Shown piece after piece: positions 34,134 to 46,370 of a stretch of DNA of 64,000 nt. The position numbers and the translations under genes were made by a program. This DNA comes from Solanum dulcamara (taxonomy: Eukaryota > Streptophyta > Magnoliopsida > Solanales > Solanaceae): assembly GCF_947179165.1 (NCBI RefSeq), contig NC_077242.1:36825097-36889096 (forward strand). The letters run 5' to 3'. How positions within the stretch are numbered: position 1 is the first letter of the stretch; the number at the start of each line of letters is the position of its first letter. Below the pieces are notes generated by a model. The model saw only the letters and a list, made by a program, of their open reading frames with translations, did no database searches and was not told the origin of the DNA.

Positions 34134-36454
34134 TGTAACATCCCCTAAAAACGTTGTATACGATGTTTTAATTCTCGCCTAAACATGATATAGCCTCTGT
34201 ATTTTGGGCATAACTTTTCATAAGAATATCCAAATTAGGTGATTCAAATTTCTTAGTAACCATAAGACCATTACCTACAACTTTTGTGAAGATCATATTT
34301 TAAGTTTCGGAGGTTAAGTAGGTCAAATAAATTAATTTTTGTAAAGTAGGATGTTGTAACGGAAAGGAGTATTTATAGAAGAAAAATCATATCTCACTGT
34401 AGGTTTGTCAAAATTGTTTGATTCTTGAACTATATGAAACTAGACATCCATATCTACAATTCTTATGAAGACACCAAATCCTAATAAGAAATTTATCTTA
34501 TTCAAACGTAGCTCCAAAAAAGAGTATTTTGTCAAAGATAACTCATTTCACCTACCATAGAAAGATCTAGATACATTTGACATCACTCATGACATAAATT
34601 GTCCTCCATTTAACATCATCCATGACATCAATATATTCCATTAAATTTTCAGATTTTTCTTTATAATTATTTTATTTATTGTTAGGTCCATCTTTCCCAC
34701 CTATAAATACCCACCTTATTTCCTCATTTTATTCATCAAGCTTTCTCAAGCAAATCTTCTCTCTATACACTTCTTTACACATTCTCAAATATAGTTTTAG
34801 TTCTTAGTAGTGAAGAAATACTATTCCGGTTATTCATATACTCCGGGTAAACGTTCCAGCAAAGAGAGAAGCTAGGACTCAAGAGTGTTCATTCAGTCTT
34901 TCGGTACCAACTAAAGCTTCAGATTCCAGGTATGTAAGGATTCAATGAGAGTATTCCTTCCACTCTCATATCTAAATTATTTTGATTATATGATAAATTA
35001 TGTTTATTTTCTTTAAGCTTCACTCTAAGTTATGTGGGTGTTTATCCATGGATTCTTTCACCCATGTAGTCCAAAAACTCTTTCAATTAAGTCTCTTGGT
35101 TTCAAGTAATATTTTCTTATGGGAAATTCTTATTTTTACTTAAATAGTATGAATCATGGTTAAACTAATGATTATTGGTCTATTTTGATGCAACATAATT
35201 TCATATGTATGAATTGATGGTTTGCAAGTAATTCCTCTATTTATCTATTTAAAGGTTCTTGAAATTCATGGTGGGTTGTTTAAAGCATGATATTTAATTA
35301 ATGGATTTCAAAGTATTTATGCATATTATTTACATACATGTTTGCAAGTTTAAATGATTTGAACCCACCTAGTTTTACTATATCTTCAAAGAGGTTTAAC
35401 TTGAAAGCCTTGACTCCAAATGAATGTTTATGAAAGCAATATCTATGATCAAAAGGGAGTCCTATGAAATGAAAGAATGATGAAATGATATGAATAATGG
35501 ATTCTTTATGCATTAAGGACAATTCTTGCATATTTGAATTACCAAATGTTTTAATGAGCTATTGTACCGAATATGATGTTTGAATTCTCAAGTTATATGC
35601 TATGAATATTTTGAAGTATTAAACTATTCCGTGGGATTGACTTAGCACTGAATGGGGAATTGAGGTGGTATTCGGTAAGGGAATCCTAGTAGCAACCCCT
35701 TGTCTTATTAACTATGTGCCAACATAGGAGCCCTTGTAGGCTTAGGCTAATGGATCCATAAATAGCCCTTAAAGTTAAAGTTAAAGAAATGAATGAAGTT
35801 CACGGAGTTCTACCTGGCAAGTAGTCTCCCCGGCCAACGTAGGGGGTTATGTTGGATTCCATATAATAGCTCGCATTGTCTTAAATGTCGGTTATGGTTA
35901 ATTTCCCACAAAATAAATGTTTTAAAGGATATGTATATGATTTATTATGCATACATTAAATTATGTTCCATATTACATAAATGTTTTAATGTTTCCTCAA
36001 TGTTCATGCATCCTTACATACTTAGTACATTCAAAGTACTAACGCATACTCTTTTGCCTACATGATATCACCATTTAGGGATCAGTGATCCTCCTCGTTC
36101 TCCTCCACGTGGCTAGTTGAGACTTCGTTTGAAGACTACTTTTGGTGAGTTCCCATGTTTCGGGAACAATACTCCTTTATATTTCTAGCTTATGATATGT
36201 TGAGATATTTTACTATGGTATTTCTTATATTATGATTAAGGGTGAGCTAGGGACTTGTCTTAGCCCCATTAAATCTAATAGTTAGAGGTATTGTTGGACA
36301 TATGTAAGTTGAATATTTACTATTATGATTTCCGCTTCTTTATTTATCGTCATTACCTATGAAAGGCTAAAAAAATGCTAAGAAGCTTATTTGAGGTACT
36401 TTCGGGTTCCTCATTCACCATGCCACATCTAGACCCTAGGCTTGGGTCGTGATA
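34134..36454 (+). repeat. 3' LTR of element D
   Basis: This LTR of 2321 bases starts TGTAACATCCC and ends GGGTCGTGATA. A clear TATA box (TATAAATA, 34702-34709) suggests transcription starts near 34735. Its end part (CCCTAGGCTTGGGTCGTGA) matches the LTR ends of C and F, so these elements are relatives. Its start differs from that of E. Reading frames at 35298-35531 and 35793-36065 are not supported as genes. Confidence 0.85.
34702..34709 (+). promoter_or_regulatory. TATA box in the D LTR
   Basis: TATAAATA preceded by CCCACC is the best TATA-box match in the LTR. It lies about 570 bases from the LTR start, a typical U3 position. No transcription start can be proven from sequence. Confidence 0.5.
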
Positions 36455-36895
36455 GGGGTCCACCCCCCCAAGCAGGCAGGTGAGGCACCTCCTTGCTTCA
36501 GCTGCTTCCACATGGCATTTCCTTCTACTGCCATATGGCACTCTCTTCTTGCTGCCACGTGTCATCCTCTTCTCTCCCTCGTGGGTTTGTAATCTCGTTT
36601 TACTTTAAGAACCCATGTAATCCCTGCTACGCAAGCTTGGTATGTACTCACATCGCTTAAGAACGTAAGACTTTTAAGTTAATAGCTTACATAGGTAAGT
36701 TGAGTTCTACGACTCATTACTTGGCCTCTAACTCCTTCCGACTTCTCATGACCCTATTTCCAACTTTTCCTACTATGGGGTATCATATTCTCCCTTCCTT
36801 AGACTTATTTGATAGCGTCATAGATTATCCAGCTACTATGATAACTTTTAAGAAGATTAAGAGACATTCCAAGCTAAAGAGTGTGGGGTTTAACA
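36455..36895 (-). repeat. Start of the 3' LTR of element G
   Basis: On the minus strand it starts TGTTAAACCCCACAC (36895 leftwards) and aligns with 43080-43529, including the AAGCAGG...TGGGGGG hairpin side. It ends at the border with D. The open frames at 36353-36565 and 36700-36933 are LTR sequence, not genes. Confidence 0.82.
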
Positions 36896-36896
36896 T

Positions 36897-36910
36897 CCTT
36901 CCCCCCTTTA
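36897..36910 (-). other. Polypurine tract of element G
   Basis: The minus strand reads TAAAGGGGGGAAGG next to the 3' LTR. The perfect inverted repeat CATTCGAGGACGAATG is immediately upstream of it (plus image about 36914-36929). Confidence 0.8.
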
Positions 36911-37018
36911 GAACATTCGTCCTCGAATGTTAATTAATCTTATGAGGTCTTACGAGGACTTTGGGAATTCTCTATACCGTTGTCATCCATAGGCCTCCTA
37001 CTCGTCAACACCATTGAT

Positions 37019-38000
37019 TTAGGAGTTTAGATTACTTATAGATGTAGGGAACCCATATGGATATTTCTTCTCTATCTTTGTCTCATCACACACTTTGATG
37101 GGAGCCACATCCTTAGTTTGCAATCTCCTAACTTGCCAACCCATAATGGCAATAGGCCGCTCCTCATAGGATAACTTCTTTGTCATGTGGACCTCATCCA
37201 TAGAGACTAGTCTGGGAGGGTTGCTTATATATTTGCGGAGCATTGATCTGTGGAAACTGAATATATTACTTAAAATCGGAGGGTAGGTCCAACTCATAAG
37301 AAACTTTGCCTATCCTATGAATTGTCTGGTAAGGGCCAAGTTTCTCTTTCTTGTCGAGTCCTATTACATATTTCGATGGTGATGCATTTATGAATACCCA
37401 ACCCCCAACTTCAAACTTAAAAGATCAACGTCGACTATCTGTGTATGACTTTTATTGACCTTGGGATGTTAATAGTTTTTCCTAAATGGGTTTTACTTTA
37501 TCAATAGCATGTTGGCTCGTGTTCGGGCCCATTAGTGGACCTTCATCAATCTTAACCCACCAGTAGGTGCTCTGTGCCTTCTGCCACACGAAGCTTTCTA
37601 TGGTGCCATATGGATGCTATTAGAAGCACTTTAATAAGTGACAGGCGATCACTTCAGCTACCTCAGAAGTTAATTATATAGGCCCGCAACATAGTTTCTA
37701 GCGTTTTTATAGTGCGCTCGGCCTATCCATTAGTCTGAGGGTGAAAGGTTGTGCTAAGATTCACCTAAGTTCCCAATTCCTTTTTCGGAATGATCCTCAG
37801 AAGTTAGCTGTAGATTGGGCTTCTCTGTCTGAGATCATAGGTGTGGGGACCCTATAAAGTTGTACTATTTCCTTATTATATAGTCTCGTATAGTCCTTGG
37901 CTGAATACATGGTCCTAACTAGAAGGAAGTGGGTTGATTCTTGTCGGCCTATCCACAATAGACCATATGGAATCGTTCTTCCGTACGGCATGAAGTAACT
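37019..38000 (-). pseudogene. Integrase C-terminus and chromodomain of element G
   Basis: On the minus strand 37991-37797 gives a piece of the integrase core: HFLLVRTMYSAKDYTRLYNKE, then PMISDREAQS, which keeps the second catalytic Asp. A decayed block around 37760-37700 follows (TTFHPQTN-like and RTIKTLE-like). After that come FEVGGWVFINASP and LDKKEKLGPYQTI near 37440-37310. The frame 37297-37019 then holds the chromodomain start (SYEERPIAIMGWQVRRLQTK). The chromodomain core is shortened: residues between VAPIKV and EKKYPYGFP are missing. Multiple stops and shifts are present. Confidence 0.7.
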
Positions 38001-38758
38001 TTGTAATGATGTTCATTTTCTGGAATCATCAGCCCCATGTATTGTCTTTCGCTTTCTTTTAAAATGCGTTAATTGTCATTCTACTCTATAGATCCTAAGA
38101 TCAATCCTTAGGGTTGGCTATCAAATAATGTTGGGATTTAGCTGCTCTGCACGCTTTCTATCATCTTGGCTTCTACTGGTCTATTGCTAGCTTTTAGATC
38201 TTGCTAGCTTGTTCCAACATGGGATTTCACTTAAAGTTTAAGTGTTCATATGAACATGTTGTCATGTCGGTTGGTTTCATCTCACCCTTGTATGTCTCAT
38301 ATCTATTTTCTCCCCTCCCTTTATGGTGTATCTGTGTCCTTATCTATTTATTCCCAACTTTTCGAACACATATGATTCTTTTCCAACAAGTTTAGTATAC
38401 TACACCATATCTATACCTTAGGTTACCTATGTATGAAACTTTAACATAATTAGAAGGTGCTTATCATCATTTCAAATTCCCTATTCTGGAGCATTTATAT
38501 TCTGATGATGTATGTTTCAAACTTGGTTATATTACTATCTTGGGTGCCTCCGTTAGAACTTTCCTATAATTTCTCCCATAAGTTAGCCAAGGTATGACAA
38601 CTATATACCCTCAGCGTACTTTTCCACAATAAAGTCTCCTATTGGTTTGGCTATCTCAAATGGGTCCGTTAATTCAGGTTTCTTTCCGACCCGACTAGCA
38701 ACAAAAGGGGATACATATATGATAAAGTGGATACTGGGTCTATCAATACATATGTATC
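38001..38758 (-). other. Unrecognised internal sequence of element G
   Basis: The RT and RNase H region is expected here by order, but no RT motif is visible. The plus-strand frame at 38201-38395 has no recognisable domain. This stretch is read as severely decayed pol. Confidence 0.35.
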
Positions 38759-39151
38759 CTAGAAGAAGATTTGTAACATACTTATAGCCATATTTGGTGG
38801 TGCCTCCTGGTCCTTTTTGCTAGCTAAAGCACAAATGCGACTCGAAGGACTTCTAGAACTAGAAGTTCCACCATGGCCCCAACCACGACCTGCTGATGTA
38901 TAAGTACTCTGCCCTACAGGGCGCATAGCCACTGAAGAAGAAGAACCCGCAACTGTCCCCATAGTCGGAGCTGCACCACTTAACCTACCTTCAAATCGAT
39001 AAGTTCTCATGATATGGCCTTGACGGCAATAGGTAAAACAAACACCCATCTCCAAACGATATTTCCAAAAATGAGCCCTATCACAATGAGGACACTGAGA
39101 CAAAGGTGGCCTTGACTGATGTGAACCCTTGCCCATATATGGACCTGGCAC
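38759..39151 (-). pseudogene. Gag zinc-knuckle region of element G
   Basis: The minus-strand frame (130 codons) starts PGPYMGKGSHQSRPP and contains CPHCDRAHFWKYR, an atypical Cys/His box. The expected CCHC knuckle follows as CFTYCRQGHIMRTY, in which the second and last Cys are replaced by Tyr. A Gly/Ser/Arg-rich tail follows. The changes TGT or TGC to TAT or TAC are G-to-A transitions. The C-terminal part reads ALASKKDQEAPP, which could lead into protease, but no protease motif is seen. RNA binding should be lost. Confidence 0.7.
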
Positions 39152-39381
39152 CCTGGAGGTCTGATCGACTTCTGGACCTCCTATGCTATTGAATCTCCAA
39201 CCTAGGAAATGAAGGGGTGCACTCCAGGCTAGTTAGGAAGGGTATTCACCATACTGCTGAGGCTGTCCACCTCGAAACTTACCTAAAGCCCCAACCGACC
39301 TAGTTTTCTTATGCTGGTCTCTATCATAATCTCTATCGGGCTGTCTCCCTCTATGTTGACCCTTTACCCCCACCCATTCCT

Positions 39382-39678
39382 TCAAGAATGTCCTTGTACT
39401 AATCTTGTTAGCAACAAAATTGCATCTCTCATCGCCCTATCCTCTTGACCTGGCTGTGGGGCTAAAGGATCAAGTATTAGGGCCTCAGGATCTGCGACTG
39501 TTGCTTCCCTAGGCTCTTCTGGAGGTGGCGGCATAGTAGAGCTTACCGACTTAAACATAACCCCCAGCATAGACTGGGCACGAGTCCTAGTGACCTTCGG
39601 GGTCTGACCAATTTCTTCCGCTTCTAACTCGCCCTTCAGGGTAGTTGTTGCTTTCCTAGGAAACATCACTGCAAACAT
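39382..39678 (-). pseudogene. Gag N-terminal region of element G
   Basis: This 98-codon minus-strand frame has a basic, Thr-rich start (FPRKATTTLKGELEAEEIG), a Pro-rich middle (PPPPEEPREATVADPEAL) and an end RDAILLLTRLVQGHS, which resembles the beginning of the chromoviral Gag helical region. The capsid core that should follow (39380-39160) is decayed. The frame is about 700 bases downstream of the primer-binding site, as expected for gag. I assign it by position and style; no catalytic motif exists to confirm it. Confidence 0.5.
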
Positions 39679-40355
39679 AATGATATGTTAGTGAGAGATC
39701 ATCCTAACTATTATTACCATTAATTCCACAATTATTTTATTTCTCGGGGCCATCCACAATCGTAGTTTAGTCAAATCTCATTCTTATTATGGACAAGGCA
39801 TACTACAACCCTGTATCTTATTCTACTTTTATTTCTAGGAAAATTTTGGCAGAGTTTCCTCTGTATTTGTTACTATCTTAACACCTTCACACAGAAAATA
39901 CCAACAATGCCTCATAGGGCCAACATAAATATTCATATTGCATCCACACAGGGCTTCCAATATCAATGACAGTATAAAATGATAGACTTACCTCATATAT
40001 CCACTCAAACTGCACTTGTTAAACTTTCCTTGATACTTTTCCTTTGAACTTTGTATGTCAATCGTATTTCAACATCTTACCTGACATATATTTTTCGCGC
40101 CTTTACTTACTTGCGTGCTCTATAACTCCCAATGTCACCGGTCACTTCTTCTATCGATGTTGTCCTTCTGCTGAAATCACATGTTAGTAAGAGGAATTTT
40201 ATTCCCTATGACTCAACTCTATCGCACGATCTTAGATATGAATGAAAAGTAACATCCTAAATGTCCTGTAGCCTCCTATTTATAGATGTGGTGTACAACA
40301 CACTGATAAACAAGACTCTACTAGACAGGGTCTGTAGACACTCCAAGGACGAACT

Positions 40356-40367
40356 GCTCTGATACTA
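40356..40367 (-). other. Primer-binding site of element G
   Basis: The minus strand reads TAGTATCAGAGC, one base different from TGGTATCAGAGC. It lies four bases after the LTR end (TGATA). Confidence 0.85.
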
Positions 40368-40371
40368 CTTC

Positions 40372-43300
40372 TATCACAACCCAACCCCGTACGCAGTGAC
40401 TGGGGTCCAACCTCGACCCCCTTATGCATATCTATCATCTATAATCAAGTTGAACCGTGTGTGATGTTCTATTATACACAAAACCCCAATGGGTCAAAAA
40501 CTTTTTCATATACCTATCGCCTCTTTCACCTGTATTATGACATGAAAGGGAACGCAAGCCGACAAGGCTGCCATAACACAATAACATGTATAACATGACA
40601 TACACATAAATAACCCACATACATATGTCTCCCGGCCTGCTGTGGGACTCGATGTTACCATATCATCGTATACAGCATCATACCATCGTATATGATATCA
40701 TTTTATGCATTACAAGTACATCACTATGTTTCCATATGTATGCCTACCTAGCATATCCGGCCTTTTAGTGAGGGTCTCAGTAAAGGAGTGGTGTATATGT
40801 CGTACCGCACCCAACCCACTATGGGACTCGATGTCATTATCAGATAGTAAAATATACTAAGGAATGTTTGGCCTGATCCATACTTTAAAATAGTGCCGAG
40901 GAATATACGACCCGATTTATATTTTAAAACAATGCCGAGGAATATATGTCCCGATCCATATTTTAAAATAATATTGAGGAACGTACAGCCTAATCCATAT
41001 TTTCCATCATATCATCATGTACATACCCTGCACAGGATGCGGTGACGAGCATTATCACATACAACATCATCGTATGTTTTACGTCATCATATACATCATT
41101 TCATCATCGTATAGTTCTACATATATATATAACTGGCCTGGGAGTCAATGAGCAAAGAGTAAAGCTAGGTATGACTGCATTCTAGGCCCCTCTATAGGAC
41201 TCGGAGGATGATGGGTTATAGTGTACACGAGTAGAGTAGTGAGAAACCATATGTAATTTACATCATCATCAGAGACTCGATGAAACAGTCAAGTGAATCG
41301 TCACTTGAAGACCAGAGTAGTAACCATCTTAAGTACCTTCTAAATATCATTAGGGATTATATTAGCTGAAGTCTCAGGAATCATAGACGTGTATCGAGAC
41401 AAGGTTAACCAGCTTATGGAAGTAGAGACCTTTGTCGTTGTAGAGACCTTAGGAATAGGAACTGATGCATTCAATTATTATTCATTAGATAGGAGACTAG
41501 AGGGTAGTAGTTTAACTACTTTAAGAATTCTAATATCAAGTAGTGAATAAAAGTCACGAGTTATACTTGAAGCTTATAACTGGAACTACCTCTAACTCAC
41601 ATCTTATTCCATTGCATTTATACTTAAGACATTTCCAAAAGGAAGAAGAGACAAGCTTTACATTTACTACTGTTCATGATCTAGAAGCCTGAAAAGGCAA
41701 TAACTCAACTATTACAGAAGTCTTAACATCCCAAAGTGAATAACTTCTATGAATTACACTTAAAGTTTCATGAGTGGAATTATCCCCGCATTTCATATAC
41801 AAACCATTCATAACTTATACCTAAGACATTCCAAAAGAAAAGAAGGATAGCTCTACATACCTGTTATGGACTATTCGCATCCAAGCTCGCTTTGGTACTC
41901 CTTTAACCTATTTAACATGAAAGTAATACCAAAGTTAGTGACCTTCGACCTTCAATCTTGTAATTCCACCACCAATTAACCATAGGAACAAATTCCTTAT
42001 TCTCCTTTCTTGAGTAGTCTCGACTAGTCTATTAGTTAGTTAAGGAGTTAATGGAAATTGGGCAACATCTCCTCTATAAATTTCCCTATCCGAACTTTCA
42101 ATTTAATCCCCAAACCTTAGAATCCAACCGAAAACAACAATCAACAGCATATATACAAGAAAACCACTTCCAAATTACGCAACATAAACTCCCAACAACT
42201 CGCTTAAAACTACGATCCCAATATAGGGTTTTCAATCTCTAGTTCATAAAACCTTTAATCATACATAGTGGAGAGTTATGTGGATGAAAAAATCAGATCC
42301 AAAATACCTGTTGGTACTTTTTCCAGCCCTTCAACACATAATAAAAGCAACTGCAACCGCAACACAACAACCACAACCCCTACTCGACTTCGATTTAACT
42401 ATGACGTCAAGCATACTTGTGCAATATTTACACTTCCAGTAACATATAAGATGTGTAATACACTCCAAAACCACTCCATTAACTCCAAATGTCAAGGAGA
42501 GACCTTACCTTACCCGAAATTGGACAAAGCTTGCCAAAATTCACCTCGAAAGTTCTCTAGTTGTGGCTGAAATGTCATGATTGTTTGCTATCCATTTGGT
42601 TCTTATCAAAAACTTAAATTTACATCATTAACACCCTCATTAAATTTCCAAACCCTTACCAAAATGTGGGAGAAGACAACCAAGCCATACCTTGCTAAAA
42701 CTTACTAAAACTTATCTCGAAAGTTCTCTTAATATGCTGAAAATTAGCGGACTATTCGTATCTCTTCCTTACTTCACCAAAATAAAATTTTACGTTATTA
42801 AACACCGCTATATCATCGTAAGATACCTTAAATAATTAATTCGTGGAACAAAAGTTGGGACTTACCTAATTTCTAACCAAACTGCTCTCTTTTGCTCCTT
42901 AGCATTTTTCTCTTAGTTCTCTCTCACTTTCTAACTTGGAAAAGTTTAATATGATGATTTAGTCATCAAATGGAATAGATATACTTTCCCTTCGGAGGTG
43001 ACATGTGTCATCCCCTAAGGGTGACACATGTCAATCCCTCATTGGGCCACCTCAGTCATGCAACCACCCCTAGGCTGCCACATAGCAGTGGGGTCCACCC
43101 CCCAAGAAGGTAGGTGAGTCACCTACTTGTTTCAGATGCTGCCATATGGCACTTCCTCCTGCTACCACATGGCACTCTCTTCATGCTTCCACGTGCCATC
43201 CTCTTCTCTCCCTTGTGGGTTTATAATCTTGTCTTACTTTAAGAACCCGTGTAATCCCTGCTATGCAAGCTTGGTATGTACTCACATCACTTAAGCATGT

Positions 43301-43529
43301 AAGACTTCTAAGTTAATAGCATACATAGGTAATTCGAGTCCTACGACTTATTGCTTGGCCTTCAACTCCTTCCGACTTCTCATGACCCTATTTCTAACCT
43401 TTTCTACTATGGGGTATCATATTCTCCCTTCCTTAGAGTTATTTGATAGCATTGTAGATTATATGGCTCCTATGATATTTTTTAAGAAGCATAAGAGATA
43501 TTCCGAGCTCAGGAGTGTGGGGTGTAATA
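40372..43529 (-). repeat. 5' LTR of element G
   Basis: This 3158-base LTR is related to the LTRs of A and B. It has the hairpin and a decayed G-box region near 43100-43190 and the LTR-end open frame at 40435-40620. A 39-base tandem array (40861-41005) seems specific to this copy. Its first bases on the minus strand are TATTACACCCC, with TG changed to TA. Plus-strand frames at 42051-42570 and 43355-43564 are not supported as genes. Confidence 0.82.
40861..41005. repeat. 39-base tandem repeat, about 3.7 copies
   Basis: Units start at 40861, 40900, 40939 and 40978. Each begins GGAA and contains a CC(T/C)GAT(C/T)(C/T)AT-like core and TTTTAAAA-like run, most ending GCCGA. The copies differ from each other by several bases. 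The array lies within the LTR of G. Confidence 0.8.
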
Positions 43530-43535
43530 AGAGGC

Positions 43536-44450
43536 TAGCCGAGTTCCTAATTTCACCTACATAAATCCTCCCGTGTTTTATGGTTTTATGTTTGATGAGG
43601 ATCCACAATAGTTCATGGAGGGTATTGGTAAGATTATTGGTGTCATAGGTGTTAGCCTAGTTAAAAAGGCATACCTGGTGGTGTATCAACTCAAAAGGGT
43701 TTCTAAAGTGTGGCATGAATAATGGATAGGTGAAAAAGGTATAGGCGATGGTTTGATTTAGTGGGAGGAGTTCAACGATTCTTTTATTAATTGATTTATT
43801 CCGTTGGATTTAAGAGAGATGAAGGTGCAAGAATTTATCAATTTGCACCAAGGTTACATGAGTGTGAGGGAGTATGCCCTCAAGTTCACCAAAATGTCTA
43901 AATATTCTCCTTTCATGGTTGTGGATCCAAGAGCTCGTATGAGTAAGTTTGTTTTGGGAGTGTCTAATTTGGTGGTCAAAGAATGTAGAACTGCCATGCT
44001 CATTAAGGCAATGGATATTTCAAAGCTTATGACACATGAAAAACAAATTTAGGAGGAAACATTGAAGGAGAGGTCATAAAGGGAGTCCAAGAGGGCTCAA
44101 ACTGATGGTTGTAACTACTCTCATGGTAAGTCCAAAAATGGTGGTCATCCTCAGTTTTTTTGAATGGTATTTCGACCAACCTCCATCTAACACTACAACT
44201 TTAAAATTTTATAAAGATAAGGGGCCTGATCCTAAGTCACAAGGAAGAGCACTAAGTGGTCAAGTTGTTTCTTTATTCAAGAAGTGTGGACAGAACCATA
44301 TGGGAGAGTGCTTAATAGGATTGGATGTATACTACAAGGGTAGAAAGCCATGTTATCATGTGAAAGAGTGTAGGAATGGTATTAGACCCCAGACTCAGAC
44401 TCAAGCTACCGGTTATCTAAATAAGTATGCTACTACTTCGGGTGGCGATT
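43536..44450 (+). pseudogene. Gag of element E (capsid and decayed zinc knuckle)
   Basis: From the right border of G the frame reads as Gag: PPVFYGFMFDEDPQ, then VVYQLKRVSKVWHE, then REMKVQEFINLHQGYMSVRE and AMLIKAMDISKLM. Stops occur at least six times. The nucleocapsid part near 44280-44370 keeps KKCGQNHMGEC, but the next box has lost two Cys (VYYKGRKPCYHVKEC). The N-terminus of this Gag was left of G and is now deleted. Confidence 0.8.
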
Positions 44451-44882
44451 AGCGCCAAAAAAGATTTAATGCTCTATAGATTTATAAGGAGTTAGAGGAT
44501 TCCCCTAATGTTGTTACTTATATGTGGAAAGTCTTTAACATTGATGTTTATACATTACTAGATTCGGGTCCTACTCTACTATTTATTACTCCTTATCTTG
44601 CTATAAGGTTTTTTGTTTTTACCGAGATCTTGCTAAAGCCTTTTTCAGTCTATACTCTTATTGGTAATTCAGCTGTTGCTAAAATAGTCTATAGAAATTG
44701 CCTATTTCAATTTTTTATAAAATCACCTCAATTGATCTTGTAGAGCTTGATATGACTGATTTCGAAATTATTCTTGGTATGGATTACTTTATGCATGTTA
44801 TACTTATATATGTTGTAGAATCCATGTGGTTAAGTTTCAATTTCCAAGTAAGCCGGCTCTAGAATGAAAAGTTAGTAATTCC
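44451..44882 (+). pseudogene. Protease remnant of element E
   Basis: The frame 44522-44743 reads FNIDVYTLLDSGPTLLFITPYL, which includes the catalytic DSG of a retroviral-type aspartic protease. The C-terminal block (FEIILGMDYFMHV-like) follows around 44760-44800 in a shifted frame. Stops and shifts break the domain, but the active-site triplet itself is intact, unlike that of D. Confidence 0.75.
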
Positions 44883-46370
44883 GTGTTTAAGGATAAATTC
44901 ATCTCATGCCTTAAAGCTCGGAAAATGATTTCCAAAGGTTGGATTTATCATTTAGTCCTATTTAGAGATACAAATTTTGAAGCTCCTATACTTGAGTCAG
45001 CTTCGGTTGTTAACGATTTTTTGAAAGTTTTCCTTGATGACCTCTTAGGCATTCCTCTCAAAAGGGAAATAGACTTTGTTATCGATCTTCTCCCCAATAC
45101 TCAGCCTATTTCTATTCCTCCTTATCTAATGGCCCACACAGAACTAAAAGAGTTAAATGATTAGTTGAAGGATTTGTTAGATAAGGGTTTCATTAGATCA
45201 AGTATCTCTCCTTAGGATGCTCTAATTCTCTTTGTGAGAAAGAAGGATGGTTCACTCAAAATGTGTATTAATTACCAGCAATTGAAAAATGTCACAATTA
45301 AGAAAAAATATCCCATTCAAAGGATTGATGACTTATTTGATCAACTTCAAGGATCAAACTACTTTTCTAAGATTAATCTTTGATCAGGTTATCATCAACT
45401 GCGAATAAGGGAATATGACATTCCAAAGATAGATTTTAGAACTCGGTATGTTCACTTTGAATTCTTGGTTATGTCTTTTGGACTAACGAATGCCCCTGCA
45501 GCTTTTATGGATTTGATGAATAGGGTATTCAAGCAATATTTGGGTATGTTCATAATTGTGTTCATTTATGATATTTTGATCTATACTCAAAGTAAGGAAG
45601 AGCATGCCAATTATTTAAGGATTGTCTTGCAAATCCTCAAGAATAGTCAATTATTTGCTACGTTTAGCAAGTGTGAATTTTAGTTGAGGTTATCTGCCTT
45701 CCTTTTCCACATCATCTCCTATAAAGGAATTATCATTGATACCAAAAAGACCTAGGCAATTATGAATTGGCTTAGACCATTGTTCCCTTCTGGTATTTGG
45801 AGTTTCTTGGGCTTAGCCGGTCATTATAGATAGTTTGTGGAAGGTTTCTCTTCCATTACATCGCCCTTGACTACTCTCACTCAAAAGAAGGTGAAACTGC
45901 AACGGTCCTAGGCATGTCGAAATAGTTTTCAAGAGTTAAAGGATAAACTTACCTCCGCTCCGGTCCTAACTTTGCCAAAAGGTTCTGATGGATTTGTTGT
46001 CTATTGTAATACTTCATGATTTGTTCTTGGTTGTGTGCTAATGCAAAATTATAAAGTGATAGCCTATGCTTCTAGAAAACTCAAGGTACACAAAAACAAT
46101 TACCCGACCCATGACTTAGAACTAATGGCTGTGGTATTTTCTTTGAAGTTATGGAGACACTATTTGTATAGTGTCCATGTGGGTATATTCACTGATCAAA
46201 AGTTTTTGCAATATGTGTTCACTCAAAAAGATTTGAATCTTTGACAAAGGAGATGGCTTGAATTATTGAAGGATTATGACATGAGTATGCTATACCATTT
46301 GAGAAAATCAAATATGATTGTTGGCACTCTTAGTAGATTGTCAATGAATAGTGTTGCCCATATCAATGAT
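44883..46370 (+). pseudogene. Reverse transcriptase-RNase H of element E
   Basis: Order and motifs match [46 protein letters not shown], then motif A as KINL followed by a TGA stop, and motif C as FIYDIL. Both positions that should carry catalytic Asp are changed (Asn and Tyr). The RNase H part keeps [10 protein letters not shown] and [10 protein letters not shown] but has lost residues in the last acidic motif (IVGTLSRL for VADALSR). At least ten stops or shifts are present over 1.5 kb, more than in D, which agrees with E being the older insertion. Confidence 0.88.

Larger units (their letters stand above)
30326..36454 (+). mobile_element. Chromoviral element D (Tekay/Del-like), 5' end deleted
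   Basis: This is the best-preserved coding element of the window. It runs from the gag zinc knuckle through protease, RT, RNase H, integrase and chromodomain to a polypurine tract and a complete 3' LTR. The 5' LTR and most of gag are missing because of a deletion junction at 30325. On the right it abuts LTR sequence of G (minus). It cannot move by itself: catalytic residues in RT and integrase are changed. Confidence 0.85.
36455..43529 (-). mobile_element. Large-LTR chromoviral element G (minus strand)
   Basis: Relative of A and B in reverse orientation. The full 5' LTR is at 40372-43529, followed leftwards by the primer-binding site, gag pieces, integrase and chromodomain pieces, a polypurine tract and only the first 441 bases of the 3' LTR, where D begins. 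It is inserted in the gag of E: the E gag frame begins within a few bases of 43530. Reverse transcriptase and RNase H are absent or unrecognisable, since the internal region is only about 3.5 kb. Confidence 0.82.

Noticed and set aside
29029..36454. Treating 29029-36454 as one complete element with LTRs at both ends
   Set aside because: The left LTR matches E (48162-49465), not the right LTR of D. The five-base flanks (ACAAG and GGGGT) do not match, so it is a deletion chimera.
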